The notes beneath the pieces were generated by a model, which did no database searches, was not told the origin of the DNA, and saw nothing but the letters and a program-made list of their open reading frames with translations. This document shows, piece by piece, positions 45,449 through 54,580 of a stretch of 64,000 bases of DNA (the stretch's first letter is position 1; every line of letters starts with the position of its first letter). The translations under genes and the position numbers were made by a program. The stretch is taken from NCBI RefSeq assembly GCF_030056705.1, contig NZ_JASHIC010000025.1, forward strand, positions 1-64,000, in the 5' to 3' direction. Source of the DNA: Flectobacillus longus. Its GTDB lineage: Bacteria; Bacteroidota; Bacteroidia; Cytophagales; Spirosomataceae.

Positions 45449-47254
45449 TTATTTCTTCTTCTCTAATTTTTTCTTAGCTTCTTCACGAGCTGAGTCTTCC
45501 ATTTGAGCTTTCAAAGCTGTCAAAGCGTCCAAATCACCTAAAGTTGATTTCTCAACAGTGCTAGTAACTTTTTCTACATCTTTAGCAGTTTTTTTCTTCT
45601 CTTCTTGGATAGCCTCTTCTTTAACGTCGTTGAAAATTCTTGTGTGAGAAAGAGCGATTTTACGATCTTCTTTGTTGAATTCGATTACTTTGAAATCAAG
45701 TTGTTCACCTGTTTCAGCAACAGAACCGTCTTCTTTCACCAATTGTTTCAACTGAGCAGAACCTTCGATACCGTAAGGCAATTCCAAAGTAGCTCCTTTG
45801 TCATTTTTCGCAACGATAGTTGCTTTGTGAACAGAACCTACAGTGAAGATTGATTCAAAAGTATCCCAAGGGTTTTCTTCCAATTGTTTGTGACCTAAAG
45901 CCAAGCGACGGTTTTCTGCGTCAAGCTCCAATACCACAACGTCTAATTTTTCACCAACTTTGATGAACTCAGAAGGGTGTTTGATTTTCTTAGTCCAAGA
46001 CAAGTCAGATACGTGAACCAAACCATCGATACCTTCTTCCAATTCAAGGAACAAACCGAAGTTTGTCAAGTTACGTACAGTACCAGTGTGCTTAGTACCT
46101 ACAGCGTATTTGCTCAACAAATCTTGTTTAGTCCAAGGATCTTCAGTCAATTGTTTGATACCCAATGACATTTTACGTTCAGAGCGATCCAAAGTCAACA
46201 CAACTGCTTCGATTTCATCACTTACTTTCAAGAAGTCTTGTGGATTACGCAAGTGTTGCGACCAAGACATTTCTGAAACGTGAATCAAACCTTCAACACC
46301 TGGCAATACTTCTAAGAAAGCACCGTAATCAGCAACGTTTACAACTTTACCTTTTACTTTAGAACCGATTTCTACTGTAGCAGCCAAAGCATCCCAAGGG
46401 TGAGCTTGCAATTGTTTCATACCCAAAGAGATACGTTTCTTGTTCTCGTCGAAGTCCAAAACAACCACTTGGATTTTTTGATCCAATTTAAGCAACTCTT
46501 GTGGGTGGTTGATACGACCCCAAGAAATATCTGTGATGTGCAACAAACCGTCAACACCACCCAAGTCAATGAACACACCGAAGTTAGTCATGTTCTTGAT
46601 AACACCTTCAAGAACTTGTCCTTTTTCAAGGTTATTCAAGATCAATTGACGTTGTTCTTCAAGGTCTTTCTCGATAAGAACTTTGTGAGAAACAACAACG
46701 TTATCGTTAGCATGGTTGATTTTAACAACCTTAACTTCCATTTTCTTACCAACGAAGATATCAAAGTCACGGATTGGTTTCACATCGATTTGTGAACCTG
46801 GCAAGAACGCCTCAACACCGAAGATATCAACGATAAGACCACCTTTAGTACGACGCTTAACGAAACCATCGATAACGATATCTTGCTCAAGAGCTTCTTC
46901 GATGTTTTTCCATGCAGTCATTACTTTAGCCAATTTACGAGAAAGAATCAATTGACCTGCTTTGTCTTCTTGGTTCTCAACGTAAACATCTACTACATCT
47001 CCAACTTTCAACTCAGGCATATCTCTGAATTCTGAAGTTGGAACCATACCGTCTGATTTGAAACCGATGTTCAAAATCACTTCACGGTCTGTGATACCTA
47101 CTACAGTACCTTTTACTACTTCTTTCTCAGTTACAAGGTTCAATGTACCTTCAATAAGAGCTTCTAATCTTGCTCTCTCTTCGGTAGAGTAACCACCACC
47201 GATACCTTTAGTGCCGACTAAATTCCAGTCGAAATCTGCTAATTGATTAGCCAT
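45449..47254 (-). CDS. rpsA: 30S ribosomal protein S1
   Basis: 601 residues from the ATG giving MANQLADFDWNLVG, preferred over one 13 codons upstream. Six S1 OB-fold repeats are seen: GTVVGITDREVILNIGF, DGFVKRRTKGGLIVDIFG, GVIKNMTNFGVFIDLGG, GKVVNVADYGAFLEVLPG, GTVRNLTNFGLFLELEEG and ATIVAKNDKGATLELPYG. A Lys/Glu-rich tail ends the protein. S1 binds mRNA on the 30S subunit and is important where Shine-Dalgarno sites are weak, as in this phylum. A -7 element TACCTTTG lies on the minus strand at 47338-47345. Confidence 0.96.
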   Translation of the reverse strand: MANQLADFDWNLVGTKGIGGGYSTEERARLEALIEGTLNLVTEKEVVKGTVVGITDREVILNIGFKSDGMVPTSEFRDMPELKVGDVVDVYVENQEDKAGQLILSRKLAKVMTAWKNIEEALEQDIVIDGFVKRRTKGGLIVDIFGVEAFLPGSQIDVKPIRDFDIFVGKKMEVKVVKINHANDNVVVSHKVLIEKDLEEQRQLILNNLEKGQVLEGVIKNMTNFGVFIDLGGVDGLLHITDISWGRINHPQELLKLDQKIQVVVLDFDENKKRISLGMKQLQAHPWDALAATVEIGSKVKGKVVNVADYGAFLEVLPGVEGLIHVSEMSWSQHLRNPQDFLKVSDEIEAVVLTLDRSERKMSLGIKQLTEDPWTKQDLLSKYAVGTKHTGTVRNLTNFGLFLELEEGIDGLVHVSDLSWTKKIKHPSEFIKVGEKLDVVVLELDAENRRLALGHKQLEENPWDTFESIFTVGSVHKATIVAKNDKGATLELPYGIEGSAQLKQLVKEDGSVAETGEQLDFKVIEFNKEDRKIALSHTRIFNDVKEEAIQEEKKKTAKDVEKVTSTVEKSTLGDLDALTALKAQMEDSAREEAKKKLEKKK

Positions 47255-47337
47255 GTTTAAATAAAAGCCCTGATACATCAATGTGGCGGGCAAAACACAT
47301 TGAATTATAGTTAGTTAATCCCAATTGATTGGGGGTG

Positions 47338-47345
47338 CAAAGGTA
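47338..47345 (-). promoter_or_regulatory. Predicted -7 element of rpsA
   Basis: Minus strand TACCTTTG, an exact TAnnTTTG match, with a TTTTC about 20 bases further upstream. About 85 bases ahead of the start codon. A dyad CCCAATTGATTGGG (47319-47332) falls in the leader. Confidence 0.5.
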
Positions 47346-47468
47346 TAAAATTTTTCTAATATTCTGAAAATGAATGAGAAAAAAATATTTATGTAAGCTT
47401 TAGGTATTTTGTACTCTGTCGCCTGCAAAGGCTATATTATGCTCTATTTTTCGACAAAAAGAACGCTT

Positions 47469-48143
47469 CTATTCTCCTATTGCTTTCCTTACGACTCTAA
47501 ACAATCCATACAATGAAATACCAATCATCAATATAATAGCAACTTGCGCTACAGCTCCCTCGCTTGGGTGCTCGACTAATGCCTTGATTTCTTTGGCTTG
47601 GGTACCTACCCATATCGACAAAAGCGTACGAGGTAGCATACCAATAAAGCCTGCAGTAAGGAAGTTTTTTAGTTTGGCTCCCGAACAAGAAAACAATAAG
47701 TTACTCACCGCAAAAGGTAATACAGGTGAAAGTCTTGCTAGCAAAATGATTTTGAATTCTTGTTTTTGAAGATTCTGAAGGAGTTCTTTTACGCCTTTTC
47801 TTTTTTCTAAAGCATTCAATAATCGTCCACCATCTATTTTAGCGGCCATTACATAACCAATCCAAGAAGCTAGCCAATAACTGGCACAAACAGGTATCAT
47901 AGCCTCCCAACCCAAAAAATATCCACTCAGTAGTGCCACGAAGGTAGTTGGCGTAAGCGCAAATGCCATTGTCAAACTAGCGGCAGCATATACCATCGTC
48001 CATGTAGGCAAATCGAGTTGGTGGATTGTTGCTTCATGAAACATTACCCATACCGTAATCGAAGAGCTAACCACCAAGGGCATCACTCCTAAAAAAAAGG
48101 CGTAAACGATTGAGAAGGTATTCTGTTTAAAAAATGAATTCAT
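47469..48143 (-). CDS. TVP38/TMEM64 (VTT domain) membrane protein
   Basis: 224 residues from the ATG giving MNSFFKQNTFSIVYAF; the longer frame overlaps cdd. About six membrane segments; the VTT/SNARE-associated core includes TPTTFVALLSGYFLGWEAMIPVCASYWLASWIGYVMA and LLARLSPVLPFAVSNLLFSCSGAKLKNFLTAGFIGMLPRTLL. Family members are implicated in lipid scrambling or transport; the role here is unknown. It starts about 37 bases past cdd and likely shares its transcript. Confidence 0.85.
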   Translation of the reverse strand: MNSFFKQNTFSIVYAFFLGVMPLVVSSSITVWVMFHEATIHQLDLPTWTMVYAAASLTMAFALTPTTFVALLSGYFLGWEAMIPVCASYWLASWIGYVMAAKIDGGRLLNALEKRKGVKELLQNLQKQEFKIILLARLSPVLPFAVSNLLFSCSGAKLKNFLTAGFIGMLPRTLLSIWVGTQAKEIKALVEHPSEGAVAQVAIILMIGISLYGLFRVVRKAIGE

Positions 48144-48180
48144 AAGGATTGGCTTCGAATAAAATTTATCCGAAATCTGT

Positions 48181-48657
48181 TTAAAATTCTTCAAACTTCA
48201 AAGGAAGTAAATCTCCAATTGATTCCGTTGCTAATACTTGATTATTAGCACCTAGCATCAACAAACGAATAGGTTGTTTTTGACGTACTTCATATTCAAG
48301 CATTGCTTGGCGACAAGCACCGCAAGGCGGAACACCTCTAAACTCATCGCCTTTGCCAGGGCGAGCTATAACCGCAATAGATTTGATTTTTTTGTCAGGA
48401 TGGTTAGCTCCTACCCAAAATATCGCTGATTGTTCTGCACATGAGCCCGATGGAAATGCCGCATTTTCTTGGTTATTGGCCGTAATAATAGTATCGTCTT
48501 CTAGTAAAATAGCAGCACCTACATGAAACTGAGAATAAGGCGCATAAGACTTATAAGTGGCCTTACGAGCCTCCATCAACAACAACTGTTCTTTTGCACT
48601 CAATTCAGTTTCTGAGTCATAAGATTCTAAGGAAATGGTTACATTTAATTTCTGCAT
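48181..48657 (-). CDS. cdd: Cytidine deaminase
   Basis: 158 residues, homotetrameric-type enzyme of pyrimidine salvage, cytoplasmic. Catalytic motif SGSCAEQSAIFW gives the zinc cysteine and catalytic Glu; PPCGACRQAMLEY gives the two remaining zinc cysteines. YAPYSQFHVGAAILLED and NQENAAFPSGSCAEQ supply substrate contacts. Longer than the 130-residue minimal forms because of an N-terminal extension, common in Bacteroidota. Confidence 0.95.
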   Translation of the reverse strand: MQKLNVTISLESYDSETELSAKEQLLLMEARKATYKSYAPYSQFHVGAAILLEDDTIITANNQENAAFPSGSCAEQSAIFWVGANHPDKKIKSIAVIARPGKGDEFRGVPPCGACRQAMLEYEVRQKQPIRLLMLGANNQVLATESIGDLLPLKFEEF

Positions 48658-48803
48658 AGTTTATGATGATTTTAGAAATAGGGAAAGGTATAACGTGCTG
48701 TTTTTCAGAAAAGTTCTAATGAATTGTAAAAATTTTAAGCTTGTTGTTTTTATAAGTCAAAACTGTTAGAAAAGAAAGGCTTATACCTTGTGTGGAAATA
48801 ACC

Positions 48804-48868
48804 CAAAAGCGCCATAGGTACGTTAGAAAACCACCTAAATTGGGTTCTAACGCACCTATGGCGCTTTT
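48804..48868 (-). terminator. Long imperfect hairpin between tpiA and cdd
   Basis: Outer arms AAAAGCGCCATAGGT (48804-48818) and its near complement ending 48868, continued inward by CGTTAGAA/TTCTAACG. About 28 pairs in all with two mismatches. On the minus strand it follows tpiA by 160 bases. It could end that transcript; T-richness is only moderate. The remainder of the 371-base gap shows nothing else. Confidence 0.6.
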
Positions 48869-49028
48869 TGAATGTTCTGTTACATTTGTCATTGCTACCC
48901 AACTGTCGCTCTTATGGAGCTGGTAAGCAATAAGTATCAGAGATTGGTACAGACCAAAAGTATTTTGTTTAAGGCTGTAAACATCTTCTCTAATAACAGA
49001 TATACAAATAACTAATAACCTATATCAA

Positions 49029-49790
49029 CTAGAATGATTTTGCGATATTCACAAATTCACGAGATTTCAATGATGCACCACCGATTAGACCACCATCAAT
49101 ATCTGCGCGAGAAAACAACTCAGGAGCGTTTTTCTCGTTACAGCTACCACCATATAGGATAGAAGTATTATCTGCTACTTCTTGTCCGTATTTTGTAGCA
49201 ACATGAGCGCGCAAAAATGCGTGCATTTCTTGTGCTTGATCAGAAGATGCTGTTACACCTGTACCGATTGCCCAGATTGGTTCATAAGCAATTACTACTT
49301 TACCGAAATCTTCAACTGACAAGTGGAAAAGGCTGTCTGTCAACTGTGAAGCTACAAACTCCAAGTATCCTGGAGCGTTACGTTGCTCTAGAGATTCTCC
49401 ACAACAGAAGATTGGAGTCAAACCATTTTCAAGAGAGATATTTACTTTTTCAGCCAATTGCTCATTAGTTTCGCCAAAATATTGACGACGCTCAGAGTGA
49501 CCAATGATTACATATTCTACACCAATTGATTTCAACATTGGAGCTGAGATTTCACCTGTATAAGCACCTGATGCTTTTTGGTGGCAGTTTTGAGCCGAAA
49601 TACCCAAATTTACTACTGGCTCAGCATATTTTGTCAAAGTACTCAAGTACAAAGACGGAGAAGCAATAACTACAGTAACGTCTGTAGATACTTCATCTTT
49701 CACCATGTTTGCCACTTCAGAAGCTAAGATTAATGCTTCTTCAGCAGTTTTGTTCATTTTCCAGTTACCAGCAACGATTTTCTTTCTCAT
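49029..49790 (-). CDS. tpiA: Triosephosphate isomerase
   Basis: 253 residues, a glycolytic TIM barrel interconverting DHAP and GAP. KIVAGNWKMNKTAEE carries the catalytic Lys, VIIGHSERRQYFGET the His, and VVIAYEPIWAIGTG the Glu with loop 6; LYGGSCNEKNAPELF and GLIGGASLKSREFVNI form the phosphate site. Full length. Predicted promoter at 49873-49905. Confidence 0.97.
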   Translation of the reverse strand: MRKKIVAGNWKMNKTAEEALILASEVANMVKDEVSTDVTVVIASPSLYLSTLTKYAEPVVNLGISAQNCHQKASGAYTGEISAPMLKSIGVEYVIIGHSERRQYFGETNEQLAEKVNISLENGLTPIFCCGESLEQRNAPGYLEFVASQLTDSLFHLSVEDFGKVVIAYEPIWAIGTGVTASSDQAQEMHAFLRAHVATKYGQEVADNTSILYGGSCNEKNAPELFSRADIDGGLIGGASLKSREFVNIAKSF

Positions 49791-49872
49791 TTTTTAAGTA
49801 AAGTCGGGGAGAGAAACAGCTTGCGCTGAATCCATTGAACCACTGTTTTTTGGTTGAAACTTAATTACCCTA

Positions 49873-49905
49873 CAAATTTATAGATAAAATATGCTTTGCA
49901 CTAAA
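49873..49905 (-). promoter_or_regulatory. Predicted tpiA promoter
   Basis: On the minus strand TTTA (49902-49905), 21 bases, then TAAATTTG (49873-49880), an exact -7 match. About 80 bases ahead of the tpiA ATG. Confidence 0.5.
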
Positions 49906-50001
49906 AATTTAGGGATTTGTTTCGGCGAAGCATAATTGAGTATCCTCTCGTAAATGGCTGAACTCTTTTCCTAAAAATCAACCTTTTAGATTTCATAAAA
50001 A

Positions 50002-50024
50002 AGCCTCACAAATATTGCGAGGCT
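50002..50024 (-). terminator. Terminator of the coiled-coil lipoprotein gene
   Basis: AGCCTC (50002-50007) pairs with GAGGCT (50019-50024), plus an inner CAA/TTG; six T residues follow on the minus strand. 20 bases past the stop. Confidence 0.78.
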
Positions 50025-50044
50025 CACATTTATCCTTTTACTGC

Positions 50045-50506
50045 TTAGTTTTTTGCAGCTAGTACCTTATCTGTTTTTTTGGAGACTTTAGCTTTCTTTT
50101 TGGCTTTAAGTTTTGAGCCTAGTAATTGTAATTCTGCAATTTTACGCTCGTAGCTTGCCACGAGTAAAGCACTTTCATATTTTTTACTTTCTAAGTCGGC
50201 GCTCATTTTTTTCATTTGGTCTTCCAGCTCATCAAACTTTTGCCCCATTGCATCCGCTTGCTTTTTGATGATACTTACCTGATTCTCTAGCTTAGCAATC
50301 TCTACATTTTTGTATTTGATTTGATCCTCCAAGTTGAGTTTGGTTTCCTTCAGTTCCTTAATTTCTTTGTGAGCTCGTTCGACACTTACATCGAGACGAT
50401 CTTTGTCTTGTATGAGCGCTTGGTATTTTTGCTGACTAACGCAAGAAGACAAAAGTCCTCCTACTAGTGCTACATAGAGTATTGGTTTAATAACTACTTT
50501 GGACAT
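50045..50506 (-). CDS. Coiled-coil lipoprotein, hypothetical
   Basis: 153 residues. Signal peptide with lipobox LLSSC (VALVGGLLSSCVSQQKY), so it is lipid-anchored. From about residue 28 to 130 an almost uninterrupted coiled coil (DKDRLDVSVERAHKEIKELKETKLNLEDQ...) ends in a Lys-rich tail (KLKAKKKAKVSKKTDKVLAAKN). Resembles the N-terminal part of OmpA-type lipoproteins, but there is no OmpA domain. Function unknown. Confidence 0.75.
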   Translation of the reverse strand: MSKVVIKPILYVALVGGLLSSCVSQQKYQALIQDKDRLDVSVERAHKEIKELKETKLNLEDQIKYKNVEIAKLENQVSIIKKQADAMGQKFDELEDQMKKMSADLESKKYESALLVASYERKIAELQLLGSKLKAKKKAKVSKKTDKVLAAKN

Positions 50507-50725
50507 GGCGTTGGTTTTTATGGGAATGTGGGTATTGATGAAACTCGTTAATCAGTTCCGTAAAACTAGTGATTAATCGTTAAAATCATCTATAAAACTC
50601 TTGCAGAAATTTGGCGCTTTGACGGCTTTACAATTGCTAGTTTTCCTATGGTATAATCAATTCTAACGATTCAATCTGACATTTGTATCTTTCCAATGAT
50701 AAATTTAAACAATCTAAGAAAAACA

Positions 50726-50757
50726 TTTGTTTTTCATTCTAAAATACTGTAAATTAG
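50726..50757 (+). promoter_or_regulatory. Predicted promoter of the aspartyl protease gene
   Basis: TTTG at 50726-50729, 20 bases, TAAATTAG at 50750-50757 (six of eight of the -7 pattern). Start about 17 bases ahead of the ATG. Confidence 0.45.
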
Positions 50758-50780
50758 ACAGATACTAAACAGACAAGAAT

Positions 50781-52112
50781 ATGAGAACCTCTTTATTAAA
50801 AATTGTTCTTGTGCTGTTCATTGTTTTTATTTCTCATGAGCAGCAATTCGCATCCATCAATCATGCTTTCGTGACGTCGCTTGGCTTTCCTAAGTCACTT
50901 TCTCCTACTCGAACAAAGGAAAAGGTAGTGGAGGAAAAATTTGGATTTCAATTTATTAAAAATAGAAAAATCTCTAAAATTCCTTTTGAGCTTCAGGCAA
51001 ATTTAATCATCATCCCATTAAAAATCAATAATTCAGATACCTTACACTTTATCCTCGACACTGGTGTAAGTACCATTCTTATTACCGACCCAATATGTTT
51101 ACAAAAACAGCAATTAACTCCCACCCGAAAAGTAAAGATTGCGGGTGCTGGTGCTGGCGAAAAAATAGAGGCTAGTATTGTTTTGAATAATACCATTCAA
51201 CTTGGCGAAGTTATGGGATATCATCAAAACTTGGTCATTCTCCAAGATGATATTCTGAAACTAAGTGAGTTTGTAGGTCGCCCTATTCATGGTATTATTG
51301 GGTATGAATTGTTTGATAGATTTGCTGTAACCATTGATTTTAACATGCGTGAAATCACTTTACAAAACCCTGACAGTTATAAATACAAACCCTCTAAAGG
51401 CGAAAAAATTGCTATTTCTATTGAGGATAAAAAGCCTTATCTCAATACACTTGAACTAATTGATAGTACCACCACTGTACCTATCAAGGTAGTATTGGAT
51501 ACAGGTGCAGGACATGCTCTTTCGCTCGATGCAACGGCTAATTCTAAAATCAAACTTCCCCACAAACTCATTAGTGCTCAGTTGGGCAGAGGATTGAGTG
51601 GCATTATCAACGGTAAATTAGGTCGCATTCAAAAGTTGAAAATTGGAAAATATATTCTACAAAACTTAGTTGCTTCCTTTCCCGACAGCACTTCGTACAA
51701 AGTGATTCCTAATGTTACAGAAAATCCCAGACAAGGAAATTTGGGCTGTGAGTTTTTGAGAAGATTTAGAGTAACCTTCAACTATCGTGATCAGTACATT
51801 GTATTGAAAGCTTCTAACAAGTTTCTTAAAGAGCCTTTTGAGCACAATATGACAGGCATGGAGTTAGCAGCAAAAGGTCAGAATTATAATGAATACCTAA
51901 TCGAAAGAATTGAGGCTAATTCTCCTGCTGAAAGTGCAGGTTTACAGGAAGGGGACAAATTATTGTTTGTGAATAACAAGTCTTCGCACGACATTTCGAT
52001 AAGTGAGCTGTACAAGTTATTCCAAAAAGGCGAAGGTAAACCTCTCAATTTTGTAGTCAAAAGAGGTAATGGCTTGTTTGTAACGACTTTAACTTTAAAG
52101 CGAGCAATATAA
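50781..52112 (+). CDS. Retropepsin-like aspartyl protease with PDZ domain
   Basis: 443 residues with a signal peptide (MRTSLLKIVLVLFIVFISHEQQFA). Two aspartyl protease halves are in one chain: FILDTGVSTILI at about 90-101 and VVLDTGAGHALSLD at about 238-251, each with the DTG triad. A PDZ domain at about 365-440 (YLIERIEANSPAESAGLQEGDKLLFVNN) completes it. This is the usual Bacteroidota periplasmic aspartyl-protease/PDZ type; the substrate is unknown. Confidence 0.88.
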   Translation: MRTSLLKIVLVLFIVFISHEQQFASINHAFVTSLGFPKSLSPTRTKEKVVEEKFGFQFIKNRKISKIPFELQANLIIIPLKINNSDTLHFILDTGVSTILITDPICLQKQQLTPTRKVKIAGAGAGEKIEASIVLNNTIQLGEVMGYHQNLVILQDDILKLSEFVGRPIHGIIGYELFDRFAVTIDFNMREITLQNPDSYKYKPSKGEKIAISIEDKKPYLNTLELIDSTTTVPIKVVLDTGAGHALSLDATANSKIKLPHKLISAQLGRGLSGIINGKLGRIQKLKIGKYILQNLVASFPDSTSYKVIPNVTENPRQGNLGCEFLRRFRVTFNYRDQYIVLKASNKFLKEPFEHNMTGMELAAKGQNYNEYLIERIEANSPAESAGLQEGDKLLFVNNKSSHDISISELYKLFQKGEGKPLNFVVKRGNGLFVTTLTLKRAI

Positions 52113-52181
52113 GCATGAGTGATGAGTTCTGAGTGTAATTTTTTATCTCTTTAACTCGTTCAACTTAATTCTGCATTATTG

Positions 52182-52280
52182 AGCTTTCGGTTATGGGCTA
52201 TGAGTACTCGGTAAAATGTTTTTTATAGCTTCCCAAGCATCATATTGAAGCTTTTAGCCTATTGCAGGTTAAGATTTTGC
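52182..52280. repeat. Family B repeat, copy 3 (degenerate)
   Basis: 'gagctttcggttatgggctatgagtactcggtaaaa' to 'cttttagcctattgcaggttaag', the same layout as copies 1 and 2 in the opposite sense, strongly diverged. After the protease stop. Confidence 0.45.
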
Positions 52281-52290
52281 CTATTAATAT

Positions 52291-52340
52291 TTGAGTGAAT
52301 GAGACAGATAAAATCACTCATTCACTCAATCTCAACTCAC
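52291..52340. repeat. Family A element, copy 8 (outer arms only)
   Basis: TTGAGTGAATGAG (52291-52303) followed within 9 bases by its inverse AATCACTCATTCACTCAA (52312-52329), then another 'actcactcaat'. The inner module and central hairpin are gone. Between two convergent genes. Confidence 0.6.
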
Positions 52341-52347
52341 TCAATAA

Positions 52348-52995
52348 TTACTGTATTGCCATTTTTACTAAATCGGCGGTATTTTTCGCTTTAGTTTTCT
52401 TCATCATATTCGCACGGTGATTATCTACAGTACGAATACTCAAAAACAACTTATCTGCAATTTCACGGCTATTGTATCCTTGTACAATAAGGTCAAGAAT
52501 TTGGCGCTCTTTAGGCGTAATTTTCTGAAAAATAGGCTTGCTTTCCACAGGCGCACCTCCCGAAAGATTTTTTGCTAATAATTCATCAATAATCACTTCA
52601 GAGATTTCAGGAGGAAAATACTTGCGTCCTTCCGAAACAACGCTCAAAGCACGAAGTAACTCGTCTTTGCCTGTATCTTTTAGCAAATATCCACTTGCAC
52701 CATTCTCTACAGAATTGATGATGTATTCACGGTTGTTGTGCATCGAGAAAATCAAGATTCTCACTGATGGGTATTCCTGTGAAATTACAGCGGCAGCTTC
52801 GATACCTGTCATTTTGGGCATAGTAAGATCTAAGATAACCACATCGGGCATCAAAGCTTTTACTTTTTCGATAGCTTCGGCACCGTCGGCAGCTTCGCCA
52901 ATTACAAGTACACCCTCTTCGTCCTCAAGGAGCATTTTCATGCCTTTACGCACCACATCGTGGTCGTCGGCTAGTAATACTTTTATAGGATTCAT
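52348..52995 (-). CDS. NarL/LuxR-type response regulator
   Basis: 215 residues. Receiver with ADDHD near the start, phospho-acceptor D56 in VILDLTMPKMTG, and LLKDTGK. GerE-type helix-turn-helix at about 150-212 (ITPKERQILDLIVQGYNSREIADKLFLSIRTVDNHRAN). Its start overlaps the stop of the kinase gene by four bases (ATGA), so they are a coupled pair. Lying directly after nirBD and reading the same way, it is a candidate regulator of nitrate/nitrite assimilation; this is inference. Confidence 0.93.
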   Translation of the reverse strand: MNPIKVLLADDHDVVRKGMKMLLEDEEGVLVIGEAADGAEAIEKVKALMPDVVILDLTMPKMTGIEAAAVISQEYPSVRILIFSMHNNREYIINSVENGASGYLLKDTGKDELLRALSVVSEGRKYFPPEISEVIIDELLAKNLSGGAPVESKPIFQKITPKERQILDLIVQGYNSREIADKLFLSIRTVDNHRANMMKKTKAKNTADLVKMAIQ

Positions 52996-54527
52996 ATCGT
53001 TGTCTGTTGAGTTAATGGTTTTTTCTTTGAAATAGTGGATGACTTCTTTTTATTCGATAAAGGAATACTCACCTGAATAGCGGTTCCTTTTCCAATTCCT
53101 GACTGTATTTTGAATTGTCCGTTCAATAGATTACTACGAGTTTGCATATTTTTGAGACCATTGCTTCCCAAGCCTTTTTTACTTGGTCCAATTTCAAAGC
53201 CTTTACCGTTATCAATAATGTGCATTAAAACGCGTTGGTTGGCTTCCTCCAAGTGAATACTAATCAAACTAGCATCAGCATATTTTACGGCATTGTGCAA
53301 GGCTTCTTGAGCAATACGATATAGAGTAGTCTCAATATTTTCAGGAAGTCGTCTCTGAATATTGTCATGAAAATCGATTCCTACGCCTGACATTTTGGAG
53401 GTTTGTTCTGCCAAAATTCTCACAGCTGGTCCCAAGCCATAATCACTCAATACCGATGGTGCCAAGTTGAACGAAACTGTACGAGTAGCCTCAATGGTTT
53501 CTTGAATCAATTTCTGTAACTCCTCAAATGACTTTTCTTGCTTTTCGTTGGTAAATGGCGTACTGCGCACTCTCTCTCCAAGCAAACGTAAGCCTGTCAG
53601 CATCTGTCCAATTCCGTCATGCAGTTCACGAGCGAGACGCTTGCGCTCCAACTCCTGCCCTTCCATCAAAGAAGCTGAACGTACTTTTTCTTCTGCTAAT
53701 TGTAATTTATATTTCTCCTCTGTAGCCTGTACTAGCGCCGCTTGGGTAGTTACGAGCATCTCATTGGAGTCACGCAATTCTGTTTCTGAGTCAGTCAGTT
53801 TTTTAATAACCACTCTGATATAGTTGGCTATCGGTCTAAATATTAAGAGTCCTTCGAGTACCAAAACGACAAACAATAGCACAAACAAAATCAACTCGAT
53901 ACGCTTAATAGTGTCTACTCGTTGGCTGGCTTCTTTATCGTATTGAAAAACGATTTTATCCATCATTTTCAAGAAATTACGCTCATTACTCAATATTTGC
54001 TGAAGCGAAGTATGAAGCGTATCTGCTTGGTTTTTTACAGGATTCTCTATCACGTAACTGATAGTCTTGGCATTGGTAAGCATAACCGTAAAAATCGGAT
54101 TTAGCTCCAAAAATAAACTATCAATGGTAGGGCTGTTTCGAACTGTATAGGTTTGTTCGGGTGTATCTAGCTCTCCTCCTTTCAACCCATTATGACAGCC
54201 TTCCCATAGTCGAATTATGTCTTTAATATCTTGCGAATAATGCTCGGCATCGGCAGGAAAAATATCAGGACGACAGAGCAAAATTGAAGTTTTGCATAGT
54301 CGCTGACTAAGCATCCTTTGACGACCTGCAATATTGATAACATGAGAATCGTCTAGTAATTGATGTAAAAACAATTGAATAACCAATTGTCCTGACATAG
54401 ACAAAGCGGCAACCGTTGTAAGTGCTATCACATACAAACGGGTCAATCGTTGAAAAACTTGGGTATCTAAAGGCCTCATAACCTGAAATATACCAATTTT
54501 TCGAAATAAATCGCTAAGTCGTTTCAA
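52992..54527 (-). CDS. NarX-like sensor histidine kinase with PilJ-type sensor domain
   Basis: 511 residues. Two membrane helices (about 30-52 and 210-232) bracket a periplasmic four-helix sensor of the PilJ/NarX type, with the motif INIAGRQRMLSQRLCK at 64-79, comparable to the P-box region binding nitrate in NarX. Cytoplasmic part: coiled linker, HisKA_3 with H303 in RELHDGIGQML, and an ATPase with LHNAVKYA, DNGKGFE and GLGSNGLKN. The position next to nirD fits a nitrate or nitrite sensor, but ligand residues are not proved. Confidence 0.88.
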   Translation of the reverse strand: MKRLSDLFRKIGIFQVMRPLDTQVFQRLTRLYVIALTTVAALSMSGQLVIQLFLHQLLDDSHVINIAGRQRMLSQRLCKTSILLCRPDIFPADAEHYSQDIKDIIRLWEGCHNGLKGGELDTPEQTYTVRNSPTIDSLFLELNPIFTVMLTNAKTISYVIENPVKNQADTLHTSLQQILSNERNFLKMMDKIVFQYDKEASQRVDTIKRIELILFVLLFVVLVLEGLLIFRPIANYIRVVIKKLTDSETELRDSNEMLVTTQAALVQATEEKYKLQLAEEKVRSASLMEGQELERKRLARELHDGIGQMLTGLRLLGERVRSTPFTNEKQEKSFEELQKLIQETIEATRTVSFNLAPSVLSDYGLGPAVRILAEQTSKMSGVGIDFHDNIQRRLPENIETTLYRIAQEALHNAVKYADASLISIHLEEANQRVLMHIIDNGKGFEIGPSKKGLGSNGLKNMQTRSNLLNGQFKIQSGIGKGTAIQVSIPLSNKKKSSTISKKKPLTQQTTI

Positions 54528-54580
54528 GTAATTTACTGGTTATCAAATTGTTTCAAAAAAATCTTAAAACTATAATATTT

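Noticed and set aside
45605-46955. Several open frames antisense to rpsA
   Set aside because: All are shadows of the repeated S1 domains; rpsA is certain on the other strand.
47316-47340. Another TGGGGG hexaloop before rpsA
   Set aside because: 'gattgggggt' is present, but the G run is in a stem arm (CCCAAT...ATTGGG) and not in a loop; it is also in the opposite sense to rpsA.
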